A stretch of 64,000 nt of DNA, from the NCBI GenBank assembly GCA_038210275.1, contig JBBQWV010000010.1, forward strand, positions 1 through 64,000, in the 5' to 3' direction. Source of the stretch: PALSA-1296 sp038210275 (GTDB lineage: Bacteria; Bacteroidota; Ignavibacteria; Palsa-1295). Below are positions 15,894 to 25,935 of the stretch, piece by piece (positions within the stretch are counted from its first letter, which is position 1; each line of letters opens with the position of its first letter). Both the position numbers and the translations under genes were made by a program. The notes below the pieces were generated by a model, which saw only the letters and a program-made list of their open reading frames with translations, ran no database searches and had not been told where the DNA came from.

Positions 15894-17396
15894 ATGGAAG
15901 AATTAGCTACAATTTCTGAGATAGAAAAAAAAGAAAATCCGAAAACTGCTTTACACGTCCTCACTCCGCATGAGATCGTAAAAGAGTTAGATAAATATAT
16001 TATCGGTCAGCATAATGCTAAGCGTTCTGTCGCTATTGCATTACGCAATCGCTGGCGCCGCCAACAGGTTGAAGGCACGATGCGCGAGGAGATCATGCCG
16101 AATAATATTATTCTCATCGGTCCGACTGGCGTTGGTAAAACTGAGATCGCACGCAGACTTGCAAAACTTTCCGGAGCGCCGTTCATCAAAGTTGAAGCGA
16201 CGAAATATACCGAAGTTGGGTATGTCGGCAGAGATGTTGAGTCAATGGTGCGTGACCTTGCAGATATTTCCGTGGTGATGGTGCGTTCTGAAATGCTGAA
16301 AGTTGTCGAAGAAAAAGCACGTGATATTGCCGATGAACGCATACTCGATATTCTTGTGCCACAACCACCTTCGCAGCAATCCAATCCATTGGAGCACATA
16401 GATCTGAAACAATTCGGATTTATGAAAGCTGTTGAAGAGTCTCCGGAAAAAATCGAGCCGCCTGTGAATGGTGAAGCCGATAAACGCGAAGCGGCGGCGA
16501 ACCAACGGACGCGAGTTCGTTTTCGCAAGAAAGTGAAATCCGGTGAGATGGATGATAAGGAAATTGAAGTTGAAGTTTCGCAGATGCCTCCAATAGCCTC
16601 CATGCAGATCATGGGACCAATCGGCGGCGGTGGCATGGATGAGATCGCACAGAATTTGCAGGATGCGATGAGCAACATGATGCCGCGAAAAACAAAATTT
16701 CGGCGCGTGACGATCAAAGAAGCAAGGCAGTTATTTATTCAGGAAGAATCGGCAAAACTTATCGATCAGGAAGCGCTGACAAAAGAAGCAATTGATCGCG
16801 CCGAGAATCACGGCATTATTTTTATTGATGAGATAGATAAGATAGCAGGAAAATCTAAAGAAGGTGGACCCGATGTTTCGCGCGAAGGCGTACAGCGTGA
16901 TCTGCTTCCTATTGTTGAAGGTTCAAGTGTTGGCTCTCGTCATGGTGTGATCAGAACAGATCATATTCTCTTCATCGCAAGCGGAGCGTTTCATGTTTCA
17001 AAGCCGAGTGACCTAATCCCTGAAATGCAAGGGCGTTTTCCGATTCGCGTTGAGCTTGAAAGCCTAACGCAAGAAGATTTTGTAAAAATTCTCACGCAAC
17101 CGGAGAATGCACTACTAAAGCAATATACAGCTATGCTTGGCTCCGAAGGAGTAGAGATCGAATTTACTGAAGGTGCAATCGCAGCAATTGCGCGCATAGC
17201 ATTCGAAGTAAATGAATCTGTGGAAAATATCGGCGCACGAAGACTTCATACGATCCTGACAACTCTCTTAGAACAAATTCTCTTTGATGTCCCCGATATC
17301 ATCATGGAAAAACACATCACCATCACCCCCGAAATCGTCGATGAGAAATTACAGAAGATCGTAAGGGATAGGGATCTGAGTCGGTATATATTATAA
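15894..17396 (+). CDS. hslU: ATP-dependent protease ATPase subunit HslU (ClpY)
   Basis: An AAA+ unfoldase that feeds HslV. From the ATG at 15894 it is 500 residues; an in-frame ATG at 15861 would add 11 non-conserved residues. Motifs are LTPHEIVKELDKYIIGQHNAK, Walker A GPTGVGKT (76-83), the pore loop region TKYTEVGYVGRDVESM, Walker B IIFIDEIDKIA, sensor RHGVIRTDHILFIASGAF, and the C-terminal DLSRYIL that docks into HslV. The intermediate I-domain (about residues 105-240) is longer than in E. coli and contains charged and Gly-rich segments. Confidence 0.97.
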   Translation: MEELATISEIEKKENPKTALHVLTPHEIVKELDKYIIGQHNAKRSVAIALRNRWRRQQVEGTMREEIMPNNIILIGPTGVGKTEIARRLAKLSGAPFIKVEATKYTEVGYVGRDVESMVRDLADISVVMVRSEMLKVVEEKARDIADERILDILVPQPPSQQSNPLEHIDLKQFGFMKAVEESPEKIEPPVNGEADKREAAANQRTRVRFRKKVKSGEMDDKEIEVEVSQMPPIASMQIMGPIGGGGMDEIAQNLQDAMSNMMPRKTKFRRVTIKEARQLFIQEESAKLIDQEALTKEAIDRAENHGIIFIDEIDKIAGKSKEGGPDVSREGVQRDLLPIVEGSSVGSRHGVIRTDHILFIASGAFHVSKPSDLIPEMQGRFPIRVELESLTQEDFVKILTQPENALLKQYTAMLGSEGVEIEFTEGAIAAIARIAFEVNESVENIGARRLHTILTTLLEQILFDVPDIIMEKHITITPEIVDEKLQKIVRDRDLSRYIL

Positions 17397-17408
17397 GATG
17401 GCATACGG

Positions 17409-19124
17409 ATGAAGGAAATGAAACATTGGATATCCATTCTGACTGTTTCGATTCTTCTAATCTTATTCTCTCGTAATTGCGTCTCTGCTCCGCAGATTAT
17501 TTCACCACTTCCTTCCGGAATTATTCAAAAAGTAAATGATTCCGGATTCCTGCGGTTTATTTTGAGATCAAGTAACTCATCTGGATGCAAAGTAAAAGTT
17601 ATTAATCAGAATGGAAGTGATATTGCGGGTTTAGACTGGCACTATTTTACACTTCCTAATAATACAGTAGATACTTCATTCTTTGTACCACTTCTCCATT
17701 CCTTCAATCTGAAGTGGGAGACAACAAATGGAAAGATCGATAGTGGCGTTATCACAAATCTTTCTGTAGGCTATATCTTTGGTATAGCCGGACAATCAAA
17801 TGCGCAAGGTTGGTCTTATCCAAACTATATTTATCCTCAAGGAAAGATCCGAATGCTTCTCAATGACAGTGCATGGCAAAACGGGCAAGATCCAACCGGT
17901 GGTAAATGGGCAAGCCCTTGGATAGAGTTTGCCAATAAACTTCAGACACTTCTTAATGATAGCTTGCCGATCGGTTTGGTAAATGTTGGAGTCGGAGGTA
18001 CAGGTTTAATCACGAAAGCTGAGCATGGATGGTGGCAAAGAAATACAAATGACCACTCCGATAGTTCTACTGTTTACGGAAAAGCAATATCGAGATTTTT
18101 CGCTGCTGGCGGAAGATTCGAAACGGTTTTCTGGATACAGGGTGAAAGCGATGCCACTGGTACAACAAGCACCGAATACCGCTTTGCATTTAAGAATTTA
18201 ATAGAAAATTTTGAGGAAGATCTTAAACAGCCGCTTGCCGTGTTCCATTTACAGATTGACGGACAAAATGGAAATACCGAACCATATAACTGGGGTGCGA
18301 TTCGCGAAGCGCAGCGGAGTTTACCCCATTCAACTCTTATTGGAACATCTGCCGGAGCACCGATTGGATTTGATGCAATCCACTATGCTCAAAACACCCT
18401 TACCATGGTTGGGGATATATTTGCCGGAGCAGTAGCCAAGATTCTCCTCGGAATTCCGAATGACTTATATCCGCCACTCCTGCCAAGTGATACTGTATAC
18501 CTTTCTCCATGTGCTTTTGGAGATCCTTTTACTGGATATAAAATTATTCTGCAATGCACCCGAGGTGGAATTCCGGCTGACTTACAAACTGCGGATGCAT
18601 TCTATGGATTTCAAATCAGAAAGAACGGGATTTTTATTGATACATCGGAAATATTTGCTACACTTGATGGTAAAGACAGATCAAAGATCAATATCTTTAC
18701 CAGAACCAAAAGTCTTACCCCCAATGACAACTTACTTTTATCTTATGCAATCACCGCTGATATCTCGCACGTCAATGTTACTGATACGAGCACTGCAACT
18801 ATATTGCATCATTATTTAGTATCTTTTCTAGATATTCCTGTTTCGGGTTCAGCATTATCTTCCGATCCACCTACGGTTTTACCAAATTTTCCGAATCCTT
18901 TCGATGCAGTAACGACCATCTCATTCTTCTTGCCTCTATCCAAAAATGTCAGCTACGCCATCTATGATATTTCAGCTAAACAAGTATATCAGAAAGCGAT
19001 CGGGATGCTTTCCGTAGGCAATCATATTATCCAAATTCAAAAGGGTAGTCTTGCAGCCGGGACTTATGAAGTAGCCGTGAGTTTTGGATCAGCTCGTAGA
19101 ATATTAAAAATTATTATCCTTTAA
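17409..19124 (+). CDS. Secreted SGNH/sialate O-acetylesterase-like protein with T9SS-like tail
   Basis: 571 residues with an N-terminal signal peptide (MKEMKHWISILTVSILLILFS...). The central domain (about 125-345) is a SASA-type esterase: IAGQSNAQGWS holds the nucleophilic Ser, VGVGGTGLI the Gly block, WIQGESDA the conserved Gln-Gly-Glu-Ser, and FDAIHYAQ the Asp/His pair. The C-terminus (PNFPNPFDAVTTISFFLP..., SAGTYEVAV-like) is a T9SS-type sorting domain, somewhat divergent. It probably deacetylates glycans outside the cell; the substrate is inference. It lies 12 bp after hslU but points into a cluster of related minus-strand genes. Confidence 0.85.
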   Translation: MKEMKHWISILTVSILLILFSRNCVSAPQIISPLPSGIIQKVNDSGFLRFILRSSNSSGCKVKVINQNGSDIAGLDWHYFTLPNNTVDTSFFVPLLHSFNLKWETTNGKIDSGVITNLSVGYIFGIAGQSNAQGWSYPNYIYPQGKIRMLLNDSAWQNGQDPTGGKWASPWIEFANKLQTLLNDSLPIGLVNVGVGGTGLITKAEHGWWQRNTNDHSDSSTVYGKAISRFFAAGGRFETVFWIQGESDATGTTSTEYRFAFKNLIENFEEDLKQPLAVFHLQIDGQNGNTEPYNWGAIREAQRSLPHSTLIGTSAGAPIGFDAIHYAQNTLTMVGDIFAGAVAKILLGIPNDLYPPLLPSDTVYLSPCAFGDPFTGYKIILQCTRGGIPADLQTADAFYGFQIRKNGIFIDTSEIFATLDGKDRSKINIFTRTKSLTPNDNLLLSYAITADISHVNVTDTSTATILHHYLVSFLDIPVSGSALSSDPPTVLPNFPNPFDAVTTISFFLPLSKNVSYAIYDISAKQVYQKAIGMLSVGNHIIQIQKGSLAAGTYEVAVSFGSARRILKIIIL

Positions 19125-19127
19125 CAA

Positions 19128-19905
19128 TCATCGTTCGATAATTATGGAATTAGTTTTAACAATATTCCCAGTTTGTAATGTACATACGTAAACTCCATTC
19201 GGTAAATGAAGAACATTCGCATCAATTTTTTCTATGTGTTCTCCGGCTTCAAGTGTGCCGCGAAGAAATGATGCAACAGTTCTACCGAGAACGTCGGTGA
19301 TAGTAATTGCAACTTCTAAATTTTGTAACAGATTATATTGCAACGTGCCCCTTCCATCCGAAGGGTTAGGAAAACCTGCATTGCGATATCAGAAGTTTTA
19401 TTTTTCGAGACTCCCTGCAATGCTGAATCGACAATTGGGAAACAGTAGAAGGAGAATGCGCCAATACCTCTGGTATTTTCGAACCAGGGACCTTCATAGG
19501 TCATTGCAGAGCCATTATAATTTTTATCAGATAGATAGTTTAGCCGTCGTGCAGCTGTGGGATTCTTTAGTGTAAGGAAAATTCTGTTGCGCTCAGTTGA
19601 GATTGATTGCACGACTTCAGCCGTATCATTAAGGAAGAAATAATCTTTAATGCTTGCTACAATTCCCGCAACATTTGTATCGGCAGGAATGATAAAACGC
19701 GTTTCCGGCTGCATGAAGGTCAGTCCGATTCCAGTATGTGCAGAATTTGTATAATATGCCTGATGAATATTTGGCGATGAGATCTGCGCGACATCCATTG
19801 ATCCGTAAAAATCTCTGGTAAGAAGTCTGAAAAGTTGATCACCAAGTTGGCTGTATCCATCCGGTAAAAAGTGACAGCCGTCAAGAGCCGGTATATATTG
19901 TAGGG
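19128..19905 (-). pseudogene. Decayed C-terminal part of a SASA-like T9SS protein
   Basis: Reading the minus strand, 19905-19316 matches residues about 560-740 of the intact paralogue at 23263-25665 (IHQAYYTNSAHTGIGLTFM..., GAFSFYCFPIVDSALQGVS). The frame then shifts: a run of A at 19371-19374 is one base shorter than expected, so FPNPSDG is read as FLTLRMEG. The T9SS tail (ITDVLGRTVASFLRGTLEAGEH) continues in another frame to 19128. The catalytic N-terminal 550 residues are missing, cut at the 3' end of the next gene. So it is a truncated, frameshifted copy. Confidence 0.85.
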
Positions 19906-19906
19906 G

Positions 19907-22315
19907 TTATTTAATAACGATAATTTTCTTAGTCAAAATTTTATCGCCTGCTTGCAACCTACAAAAATATTCGCCATCGGGAAAATTGGATAGATTAAAT
20001 ATAAGGAGATGGTTGCCAACTCCTATTGTTTCTTGATTTGTCTTTTCTATTTCTTTGCCCAGTATGTCAAAAATGCTTACTTTAACTTGCTCTACAGATG
20101 GCAAATTATAGCTGATAAATACTTTCCTATTCGTTGGATTTGGAGATATTTCTAAAGAGAGGTTTTCTATAATAGGCTGTTTATCCGTATCATTATTAGA
20201 GTTTGCAATCGGAAACTCATAAAATATCAATGCTCCAGTTCCTTTGGTGGAAGTAAGCCATGGACCTTCATACATTATCTCGGTATTGTTGTAGAATCTT
20301 TCCGGAATATATGATATCTTAGATGAGTGGCTATAGGTATTTAACGATAAAATCACTGTGTCACCATTTGTAAATAATGCTTGAACTTTCGTGCTTGAAT
20401 CATCAAAATAGAAATAGTCTTTCAGCGATGCTTGGATTCCAAAAACCGTTGTATCGCTCGTTGCTATGATTCCACCACTCGGTCTGAAAATAAGTTTTAC
20501 TTCATTTCGATTGGTTGAAGTGTAGAACGCTTTAAAAATGTGCGGTGAATAAATTCCAATACTATCTATGGAGTGATAGAAATCATGCGCAACAATTCCG
20601 TAAACCATATCTCCGAAAGCTAACCAGCCAGAATCATGGAAGTGGCAGCCATCCTGATATGGTAATCCCGATAGAGCAAACGTTTCAATAAGCGGCAGAG
20701 AATCTTCAATAGTTCTTTGAAGATCACGAACGGCAAGAATCGGAATGTTCGCACAATAACTTGGTCGTAACTGACCTAAATATATTTTCTCTAATTGAGG
20801 AAAATCTTTTCTCCAATTCATATAGAGTTCTTTAAACAATGAATAATAGGACTCGACTGTAGAATATAGTTCTCCGTGTACCCAAAATATCGCTTTCACA
20901 GCATGTATTAGGTTAGCTTTCGTCGTACGAAATAATAATCTGCCATAGATTGTTCGAAGGTCATAAGAAGAGAGCGAATCCTTTTCAAAATGCTCAATAA
21001 TATTTCCGCTATATCCTCCATTGATAATACATGTCGGTATTTTATATTCGGCTAATATTCGCTTTTGAAGTTGCAGACCCCATCCGCTTACCGTAGTTGG
21101 GGCATCACCATAATAATTGGCAGAAGAAAAGGCCCATATAGTATCACGTATATTTTTTGAATAAATAGAGCCAAAAGTCCTGCAGAACTCATTTTGAGTA
21201 TTCAGACTGGCATCACCGTATCCGAATATGGCGTTTGACTGCCCTGTGATAAGGTACGCGTCTCCACAAACAATACTGTCTCTTTCAGTAAGAATCGAAT
21301 CTTTTGTTGCCGAGATCACACCTACTCGAAATGAATATTCACTCATCTCAGCATGAATGGGTAAAGAAAAAGTAAAAGAACTTTTTCCACTTACATATTC
21401 TAATGGCTGAGATATACGAAATGTAGGGATAGTATTTTTGAATTGAATACAATAGATTGAGTCAAATCCCGACTGATAAAATGTCCCATTTATTTTGACA
21501 TTAGCTGAGTCATTTTGTCCTCGCGGGTAAAGTTGAAATTTAGTTGGAACTTCTGTAAAAGTTGAATCCGGCAATGGTAATGGTGAAGGTCTTTGTAATT
21601 TATACTTCGTAAAGAGATAGTCTTCAGTTTGTTCTCTCTCTAATTCAGTGCATTCTCTTTTATAGATAAGAACTTCAGCAATATCCCCTTGCAAAAAATA
21701 GCTGCGCTGATATGAACCGAGATACATCGTTGAATCGAGATTTGTATCAACAAAGAGCGAATCACCAAAAAGTCCATTTACATAGAGAATTGCTTGCTGA
21801 GTATTTTCCGAATACCTGACCGTAATAATATTCGGACCGCTTCGGATACCAACCCGTGAAACTGCTTGTGTGAAGAAATGATCGCTATGTACAACTGCTG
21901 GATAAGTATTTTGTCCAAGCCAAAAAGCATGGTGATCGCCTGAAAGAATATTATTATTAGCATTTGTATCAGATATAGTCACTACTAAGGAGATCGTATA
22001 ATCTTGTTTAGTCGGAAAAACAGGTGGTCCCTCAAGATAGGCATTCCCTCGAAATCGCACGACTGGAAATGTTCCTATCACATTTTGTATAAGTGAAGGA
22101 AGTATAGCAGAGTCTGCCGGAAAAAAACTTATAGAACTGTTTTGGTCTTTCCATGCTGTAACAATCGACCCTTTCGTTGTCACACCCGCATCTGCTCTTA
22201 GCCATAGGAATTGTCCGGCGGGTATTTGTCCGAAAGAAATACCTGTAAATATAAAAAAAAGAGAGATTATAATTAAAACAAAATTGAACTGATGCCGATG
22301 AAGAATATGATGCAT
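19907..22315 (-). CDS. Secreted LamG-SASA protein with T9SS sorting tail (paralogue A)
   Basis: About 802 residues from ATG at 22315; the frame is open to 22414, but 22315 puts the signal peptide (MHHILHRHQFNFVLIIISLFFIF...) at the N-terminus. A concanavalin/LamG-like domain follows (PAGQFLWLRADAGV... to LEREQTEDYLF), then a SASA esterase domain with ITGQSNAIFG and CHFHDSGWLAFGD. The usual QGES motif reads WVHGELYS, losing the Ser and changing the Gln, so activity may be altered. A T9SS type A tail ends the protein (ISPNPTNRKVFISYNLP..., DGEYFCRLQAGDK). Confidence 0.85.
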   Translation of the reverse strand: MHHILHRHQFNFVLIIISLFFIFTGISFGQIPAGQFLWLRADAGVTTKGSIVTAWKDQNSSISFFPADSAILPSLIQNVIGTFPVVRFRGNAYLEGPPVFPTKQDYTISLVVTISDTNANNNILSGDHHAFWLGQNTYPAVVHSDHFFTQAVSRVGIRSGPNIITVRYSENTQQAILYVNGLFGDSLFVDTNLDSTMYLGSYQRSYFLQGDIAEVLIYKRECTELEREQTEDYLFTKYKLQRPSPLPLPDSTFTEVPTKFQLYPRGQNDSANVKINGTFYQSGFDSIYCIQFKNTIPTFRISQPLEYVSGKSSFTFSLPIHAEMSEYSFRVGVISATKDSILTERDSIVCGDAYLITGQSNAIFGYGDASLNTQNEFCRTFGSIYSKNIRDTIWAFSSANYYGDAPTTVSGWGLQLQKRILAEYKIPTCIINGGYSGNIIEHFEKDSLSSYDLRTIYGRLLFRTTKANLIHAVKAIFWVHGELYSTVESYYSLFKELYMNWRKDFPQLEKIYLGQLRPSYCANIPILAVRDLQRTIEDSLPLIETFALSGLPYQDGCHFHDSGWLAFGDMVYGIVAHDFYHSIDSIGIYSPHIFKAFYTSTNRNEVKLIFRPSGGIIATSDTTVFGIQASLKDYFYFDDSSTKVQALFTNGDTVILSLNTYSHSSKISYIPERFYNNTEIMYEGPWLTSTKGTGALIFYEFPIANSNNDTDKQPIIENLSLEISPNPTNRKVFISYNLPSVEQVKVSIFDILGKEIEKTNQETIGVGNHLLIFNLSNFPDGEYFCRLQAGDKILTKKIIVIK

Positions 22316-22450
22316 ATATTTTACTAAGACTTTTGAACCTACATGGCTCAACATTAACTTTAGAAAAACTCTAATGGTTCTGATCGAGTAGGGTAAGAAT
22401 TCTTGCCCTTTCAAGATTCAATTATTCTCTTTTAATTATCCATTGAGCCA

Positions 22451-23261
22451 GTGTTGAAAAGAACAGCAATTCAATCGTCCTATTTTTCCGACAATTTTTG
22501 TGTTGTTTTGATACTTTTTGCGTCATCAGTTTCTTACCCCCAATCTATTTCCGAGAATGCCCTTGAGTGTAATAATGGACAGTATATGGTCTGTGCACTT
22601 CCATTGGAGACGACTCAAGGACTTACAATAGAAACTTGGATTTATCCTGAGGCATTTTCACAATTTGCTTTTCCTGTCTATGCGGGAAAAGACAGCACAG
22701 AAGGCTTTGGTTTTGTTATACAGAACAATTTAGTATCAGGTGAAGGATATATTTCAATTATGCTCGGAGGTGTACAGATTTCTGTAACTCGAAACGGTGC
22801 TCGACTTCCTTATAAATCATTGGTCGCATATTGCCTTGACACGGGGAGATTCTATATGGAATCTGTATAAGAACGGTGTTTTGATCGGCAGGGGGAAGTT
22901 AAATCCCTTACCTCCGACGGGGCAAATGGTCTATGGAAAATCATTCTCTGGTCAATTGGATGAGATTAGGATTTGGAATTATGAAAGAAATGTATTTAGA
23001 AATTGGAAGTAATATGCAGTGCTCGCCGAATCCAGTGACTGATATTTTAACTGTATTTTTTAAATTGCCACACGAAAGACAAGTACAGTTTGAAGTTATT
23101 GATATCCCGGTAAGACAATTCTTCATTTGGAGAAATACAATGCTGAAGTCGGTGAGAACATTAGATACTTTGATCTCTCAGTTCTATCTGCCGGGGAATA
23201 TTTCTTACGGATGAATACCAGTTCTGAAATTCTGACACAAAAAATAGTTTATCTCAAGTAG
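22451..23261 (+). pseudogene. Decayed LamG-type T9SS protein gene
   Basis: A signal-peptide-like start (VLILFASSVSYPQS) and a LamG/concanavalin segment (LTIETWIYPEAFSQFAFPVYAGK, then in another frame HIALTRGDSIWNLYKNGVLIGRG, LDEIRIWNYERN) are broken by at least two frameshifts. The last part carries a T9SS sorting domain (SPNPVTDILTVFF...), also frameshifted near 23145, ending LSAGEYFLRMNTSSEIL and a TAG at 23259-23261. Individually no frame exceeds 140 codons. The three fragments read in order as one former protein of about 260 residues. Confidence 0.8.
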
Positions 23262-23262
23262 A

Positions 23263-25665
23263 TCAATGCCTTATAAAAAAGTTACTCGACTTAGTTTTAC
23301 TACCCGCTTGTAATTTACAAACATAAACCCCATTCGGCAAATGAAGCGCCTTCGCATTAAAATTTTCTGTATGTTCTCCTGCTTCAAGAGTACCTCGAAG
23401 AAATGATGTTACAATTCTGCCGAGTAGATCTGTGATGCTTACAGATACTTCTGAACTTTGAGGAAGAGTATATTGCAGCGTAAATTTCCCATCCGAAGGA
23501 TTTGGGAAAATCTGCAATGAAATATTATCTAATTTATTTTCCGAGACTCCTTGCAATGCTGAATCAACAATGGGGAAGTGATAGAATGAGAACGCTCCGA
23601 CACCGCGAGTATTCTGAAGCCAGGGACCTTCAAATACTTTCATGGTATCATTATAATATTCATCAGGTAAATAGTTGATCAATCTAGCTGAAGAGGGCTG
23701 CTTGAGGGTAAGAAAAATTCTATTGTGATCAGTCGTGATTGATTGAACTACAATGCCTGTATCGTTCAAATAAAAATAATCCTTTATACTTTCTGTGAAA
23801 CTGCCGATCATGGTATCCCCTGGAATAACAAACCTTGTTTCAGGAGGCATGAAGGTCAGCCCGATTGCGGTATGTGTAGAATTTGTGTAATATGCCTGAT
23901 GAATATTTGGAGATGAAATTTGCGCGACATCCGTTGATCCATAGAAATCTCGGGCGAGAAGCCTGAAAAGCTGATCGCCAAGCTGTAAATATCCCTCAGG
24001 TGCAAAATGGCAGGAGTCGTGACCTGGAAGACTCATCGTCGAAACTGATTCAATATTCGTCAAGTGATCTGGAAGTGTCCGTAAAAGGTCACGCAGATCT
24101 GCATTAAAACCCACTGAGCAACCGGGGCGAAACTGCATCACATAGAATTTTCTAATGTTTGGGTAATCTTGTTTCCAGCCCTGATAAAGCGTCTTAAAAT
24201 TTTCAAAATATCCATTTAATACATTCGACTCGCCTTGATACCAGAATAATACTTTTGCCTTCGTTGCAAGATCAGCTCTCTGTGCACGATAAAGCATGCT
24301 TCCATAGATCGTATTAAGGTTTGCAGGATTAAGCGGATCGGGTAAATGCTGCTCGATCGTTGTTCCGCCAACTCCGCCATTAATGACGCACGAGGGTATC
24401 TGATAATTTTTCATGAGAAGTTCTTGCAAACGAACGCCCCAGGAGCCAACCTCTGCGTCGCCGCCAAAATCTACTGCCGTGCTTGAAACAGCCCATGCAG
24501 TATCACCTCTGTTTGAGGAAAAATTCTTGCCGAATGTTCTGAAGTATTGGTTGGTGTATTGTAAATTATTGTTGATCGAATTCGATTGTCCGTTAATAAG
24601 TATAACATCACCGCAAACAATGCTATCGCGGAAGGCGATCAATCTATCTTCGAATGCAGATTTTACTGATAATCGAAATGAATATTCCGATAGTTCGGCA
24701 TGAATTTTCGTGTTGATTGCAAATGGCGCTTTACCTGATTCATAAGAAAGGGTCTGCGCGATTCGATTTACAAGGGTATCGTTCTTAAAAAATTTCAGAT
24801 AGATCGAATCGTAACCGACGACAGGATAATTTCCCGAGAATGTCACTGTTGCCGAATCGTCATCTCCGCGAGGATAAAATTGCAAATGTCTTGGGGTTGC
24901 TGTGTAAATAGTATCGGGAGCGGGATTGGGTGAGATCTCATATTTATTGAAAAGATATGACTCCAAATGTTTTCGGCTTGTATCAGGGAGTTCTTTCGGA
25001 TAAAGTATGATCTCAGCAATATCACCGGAAAGAAGAGCTGTCCCTTCCTGAAATGATCCGATGAACATCTTCGAATCTTTATTCGTACCTATAACATCAG
25101 ATCCGGCAAATTCTCCGTTAATATAAATCGACGCTGTTTGTAAACTTTGGTTAAATGAAACAGTGATGATCGCAGGCTGACTTAGCTGAATTTGAATTTT
25201 CGATGTTGCTGCACGCCAGGGTCGAGTAGTATCATTTAGTACGATTGGAGAAGTGCCACCATTTAAAAGGATCGCATGCCCATATCCCGATACTAAATTA
25301 TTATTTCTGGAAAAATCGTTTATTCGGGTAACGATGCTTACTGTATAATCTTTAGAGACCGGAAAAATGGGTGCGCAGTCAAAATATTGGTATCTGCCAT
25401 CAAAACGAATGACCGGTAATTTATTGATGCCAAGAGGAACATACGTTGGTTCATTGGTAGGGACAGTTTGGTATGCCGACTTTGTCGAACCGCTCTGATC
25501 TTTCCATTCGGTGACAGCGGTGCTATTGTAGGTTACGCCGGTATCAGCACGCAGCCAAAAAATTGCGCCTTGTGGGATCTGTGCTTTTCCATCCGAAAAG
25601 GTGATGAGTGCAGCCAAAACTGCAAAAACAGAAAGTGAAGCTGTAAATTTCATAGAAAGGGGCAT
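23263..25665 (-). CDS. Secreted LamG-SASA protein with T9SS sorting tail (paralogue B)
   Basis: 800 residues. Signal peptide to about FSDGKAQ, then a LamG-like domain (PQGAIFWLRADTGV... to KHLESYLFNKYE), an Ig-like linker, and a SASA esterase domain with intact catalytic motifs LINGQSNSINNN, WYQGESNVLNG and CHFAPEGYLQLGD. It ends with a clear T9SS type A tail (IFPNPSDGKFTLQYTLP..., PNGVYVCKLQAGSK). It is the best preserved member of the cluster and the relative of the decayed copy at 19128-19905. An in-frame ATG at 25653 is an equally good start. It may deacetylate extracellular glycans. Confidence 0.88.
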   Translation of the reverse strand: MPLSMKFTASLSVFAVLAALITFSDGKAQIPQGAIFWLRADTGVTYNSTAVTEWKDQSGSTKSAYQTVPTNEPTYVPLGINKLPVIRFDGRYQYFDCAPIFPVSKDYTVSIVTRINDFSRNNNLVSGYGHAILLNGGTSPIVLNDTTRPWRAATSKIQIQLSQPAIITVSFNQSLQTASIYINGEFAGSDVIGTNKDSKMFIGSFQEGTALLSGDIAEIILYPKELPDTSRKHLESYLFNKYEISPNPAPDTIYTATPRHLQFYPRGDDDSATVTFSGNYPVVGYDSIYLKFFKNDTLVNRIAQTLSYESGKAPFAINTKIHAELSEYSFRLSVKSAFEDRLIAFRDSIVCGDVILINGQSNSINNNLQYTNQYFRTFGKNFSSNRGDTAWAVSSTAVDFGGDAEVGSWGVRLQELLMKNYQIPSCVINGGVGGTTIEQHLPDPLNPANLNTIYGSMLYRAQRADLATKAKVLFWYQGESNVLNGYFENFKTLYQGWKQDYPNIRKFYVMQFRPGCSVGFNADLRDLLRTLPDHLTNIESVSTMSLPGHDSCHFAPEGYLQLGDQLFRLLARDFYGSTDVAQISSPNIHQAYYTNSTHTAIGLTFMPPETRFVIPGDTMIGSFTESIKDYFYLNDTGIVVQSITTDHNRIFLTLKQPSSARLINYLPDEYYNDTMKVFEGPWLQNTRGVGAFSFYHFPIVDSALQGVSENKLDNISLQIFPNPSDGKFTLQYTLPQSSEVSVSITDLLGRIVTSFLRGTLEAGEHTENFNAKALHLPNGVYVCKLQAGSKTKSSNFFIRH

Positions 25666-25706
25666 TAAGTCTCATCTTAACACCGAGAAACCTACGAATT
25701 ATCCCA

Positions 25707-25744
25707 TAAAAAAATACCCTCTCTTCGGGCAACCGCAGAGAGGG
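25707..25744 (-). terminator. Leader terminator or attenuator upstream of paralogue B
   Basis: On the minus strand the stem CCCTCTCT/AGAGAGGG (25737-25744 with 25717-25724) closes a 12-base loop and is followed by TATTTTTTT. That is a good intrinsic terminator, but it lies 42 bases before the start of the gene and not after one. It could end a short leader RNA or act as an attenuator. A perfect palindrome TTGCAGCACTGCAA at 25773-25786 lies further upstream. Confidence 0.5.
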
Positions 25745-25772
25745 CACTTAACCTAACTACACAAACAATACT

Positions 25773-25786
25773 TTGCAGCACTGCAA
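25773..25786. promoter_or_regulatory. 14-bp palindrome upstream of paralogue B
   Basis: TTGCAG CA CTGCAA has perfect 6-bp inverted arms and lies 29 bp upstream of the leader hairpin. Position and symmetry suit an operator for a dimeric regulator; no regulator is nearby to confirm this. Confidence 0.3.
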
Positions 25787-25935
25787 GTGTTCATATATAT
25801 CAACGCTTCAATTTGGTTATTGTTACTCTTTCTAAAGTGAAATATAATTCATAAACTAATTTGTTCGAGTGAACTGTGTTATTATTGCATCGCCGTGCTG
25901 AGACCTCTCCACAATAACATTGTTATAAATGGTTG

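Noticed and set aside
19371..19374. The frameshift in the decayed SASA copy as a mere sequencing error
   Set aside because: An error in this A run is possible, but the copy also lacks its N-terminal 550 residues, so it is a pseudogene either way.
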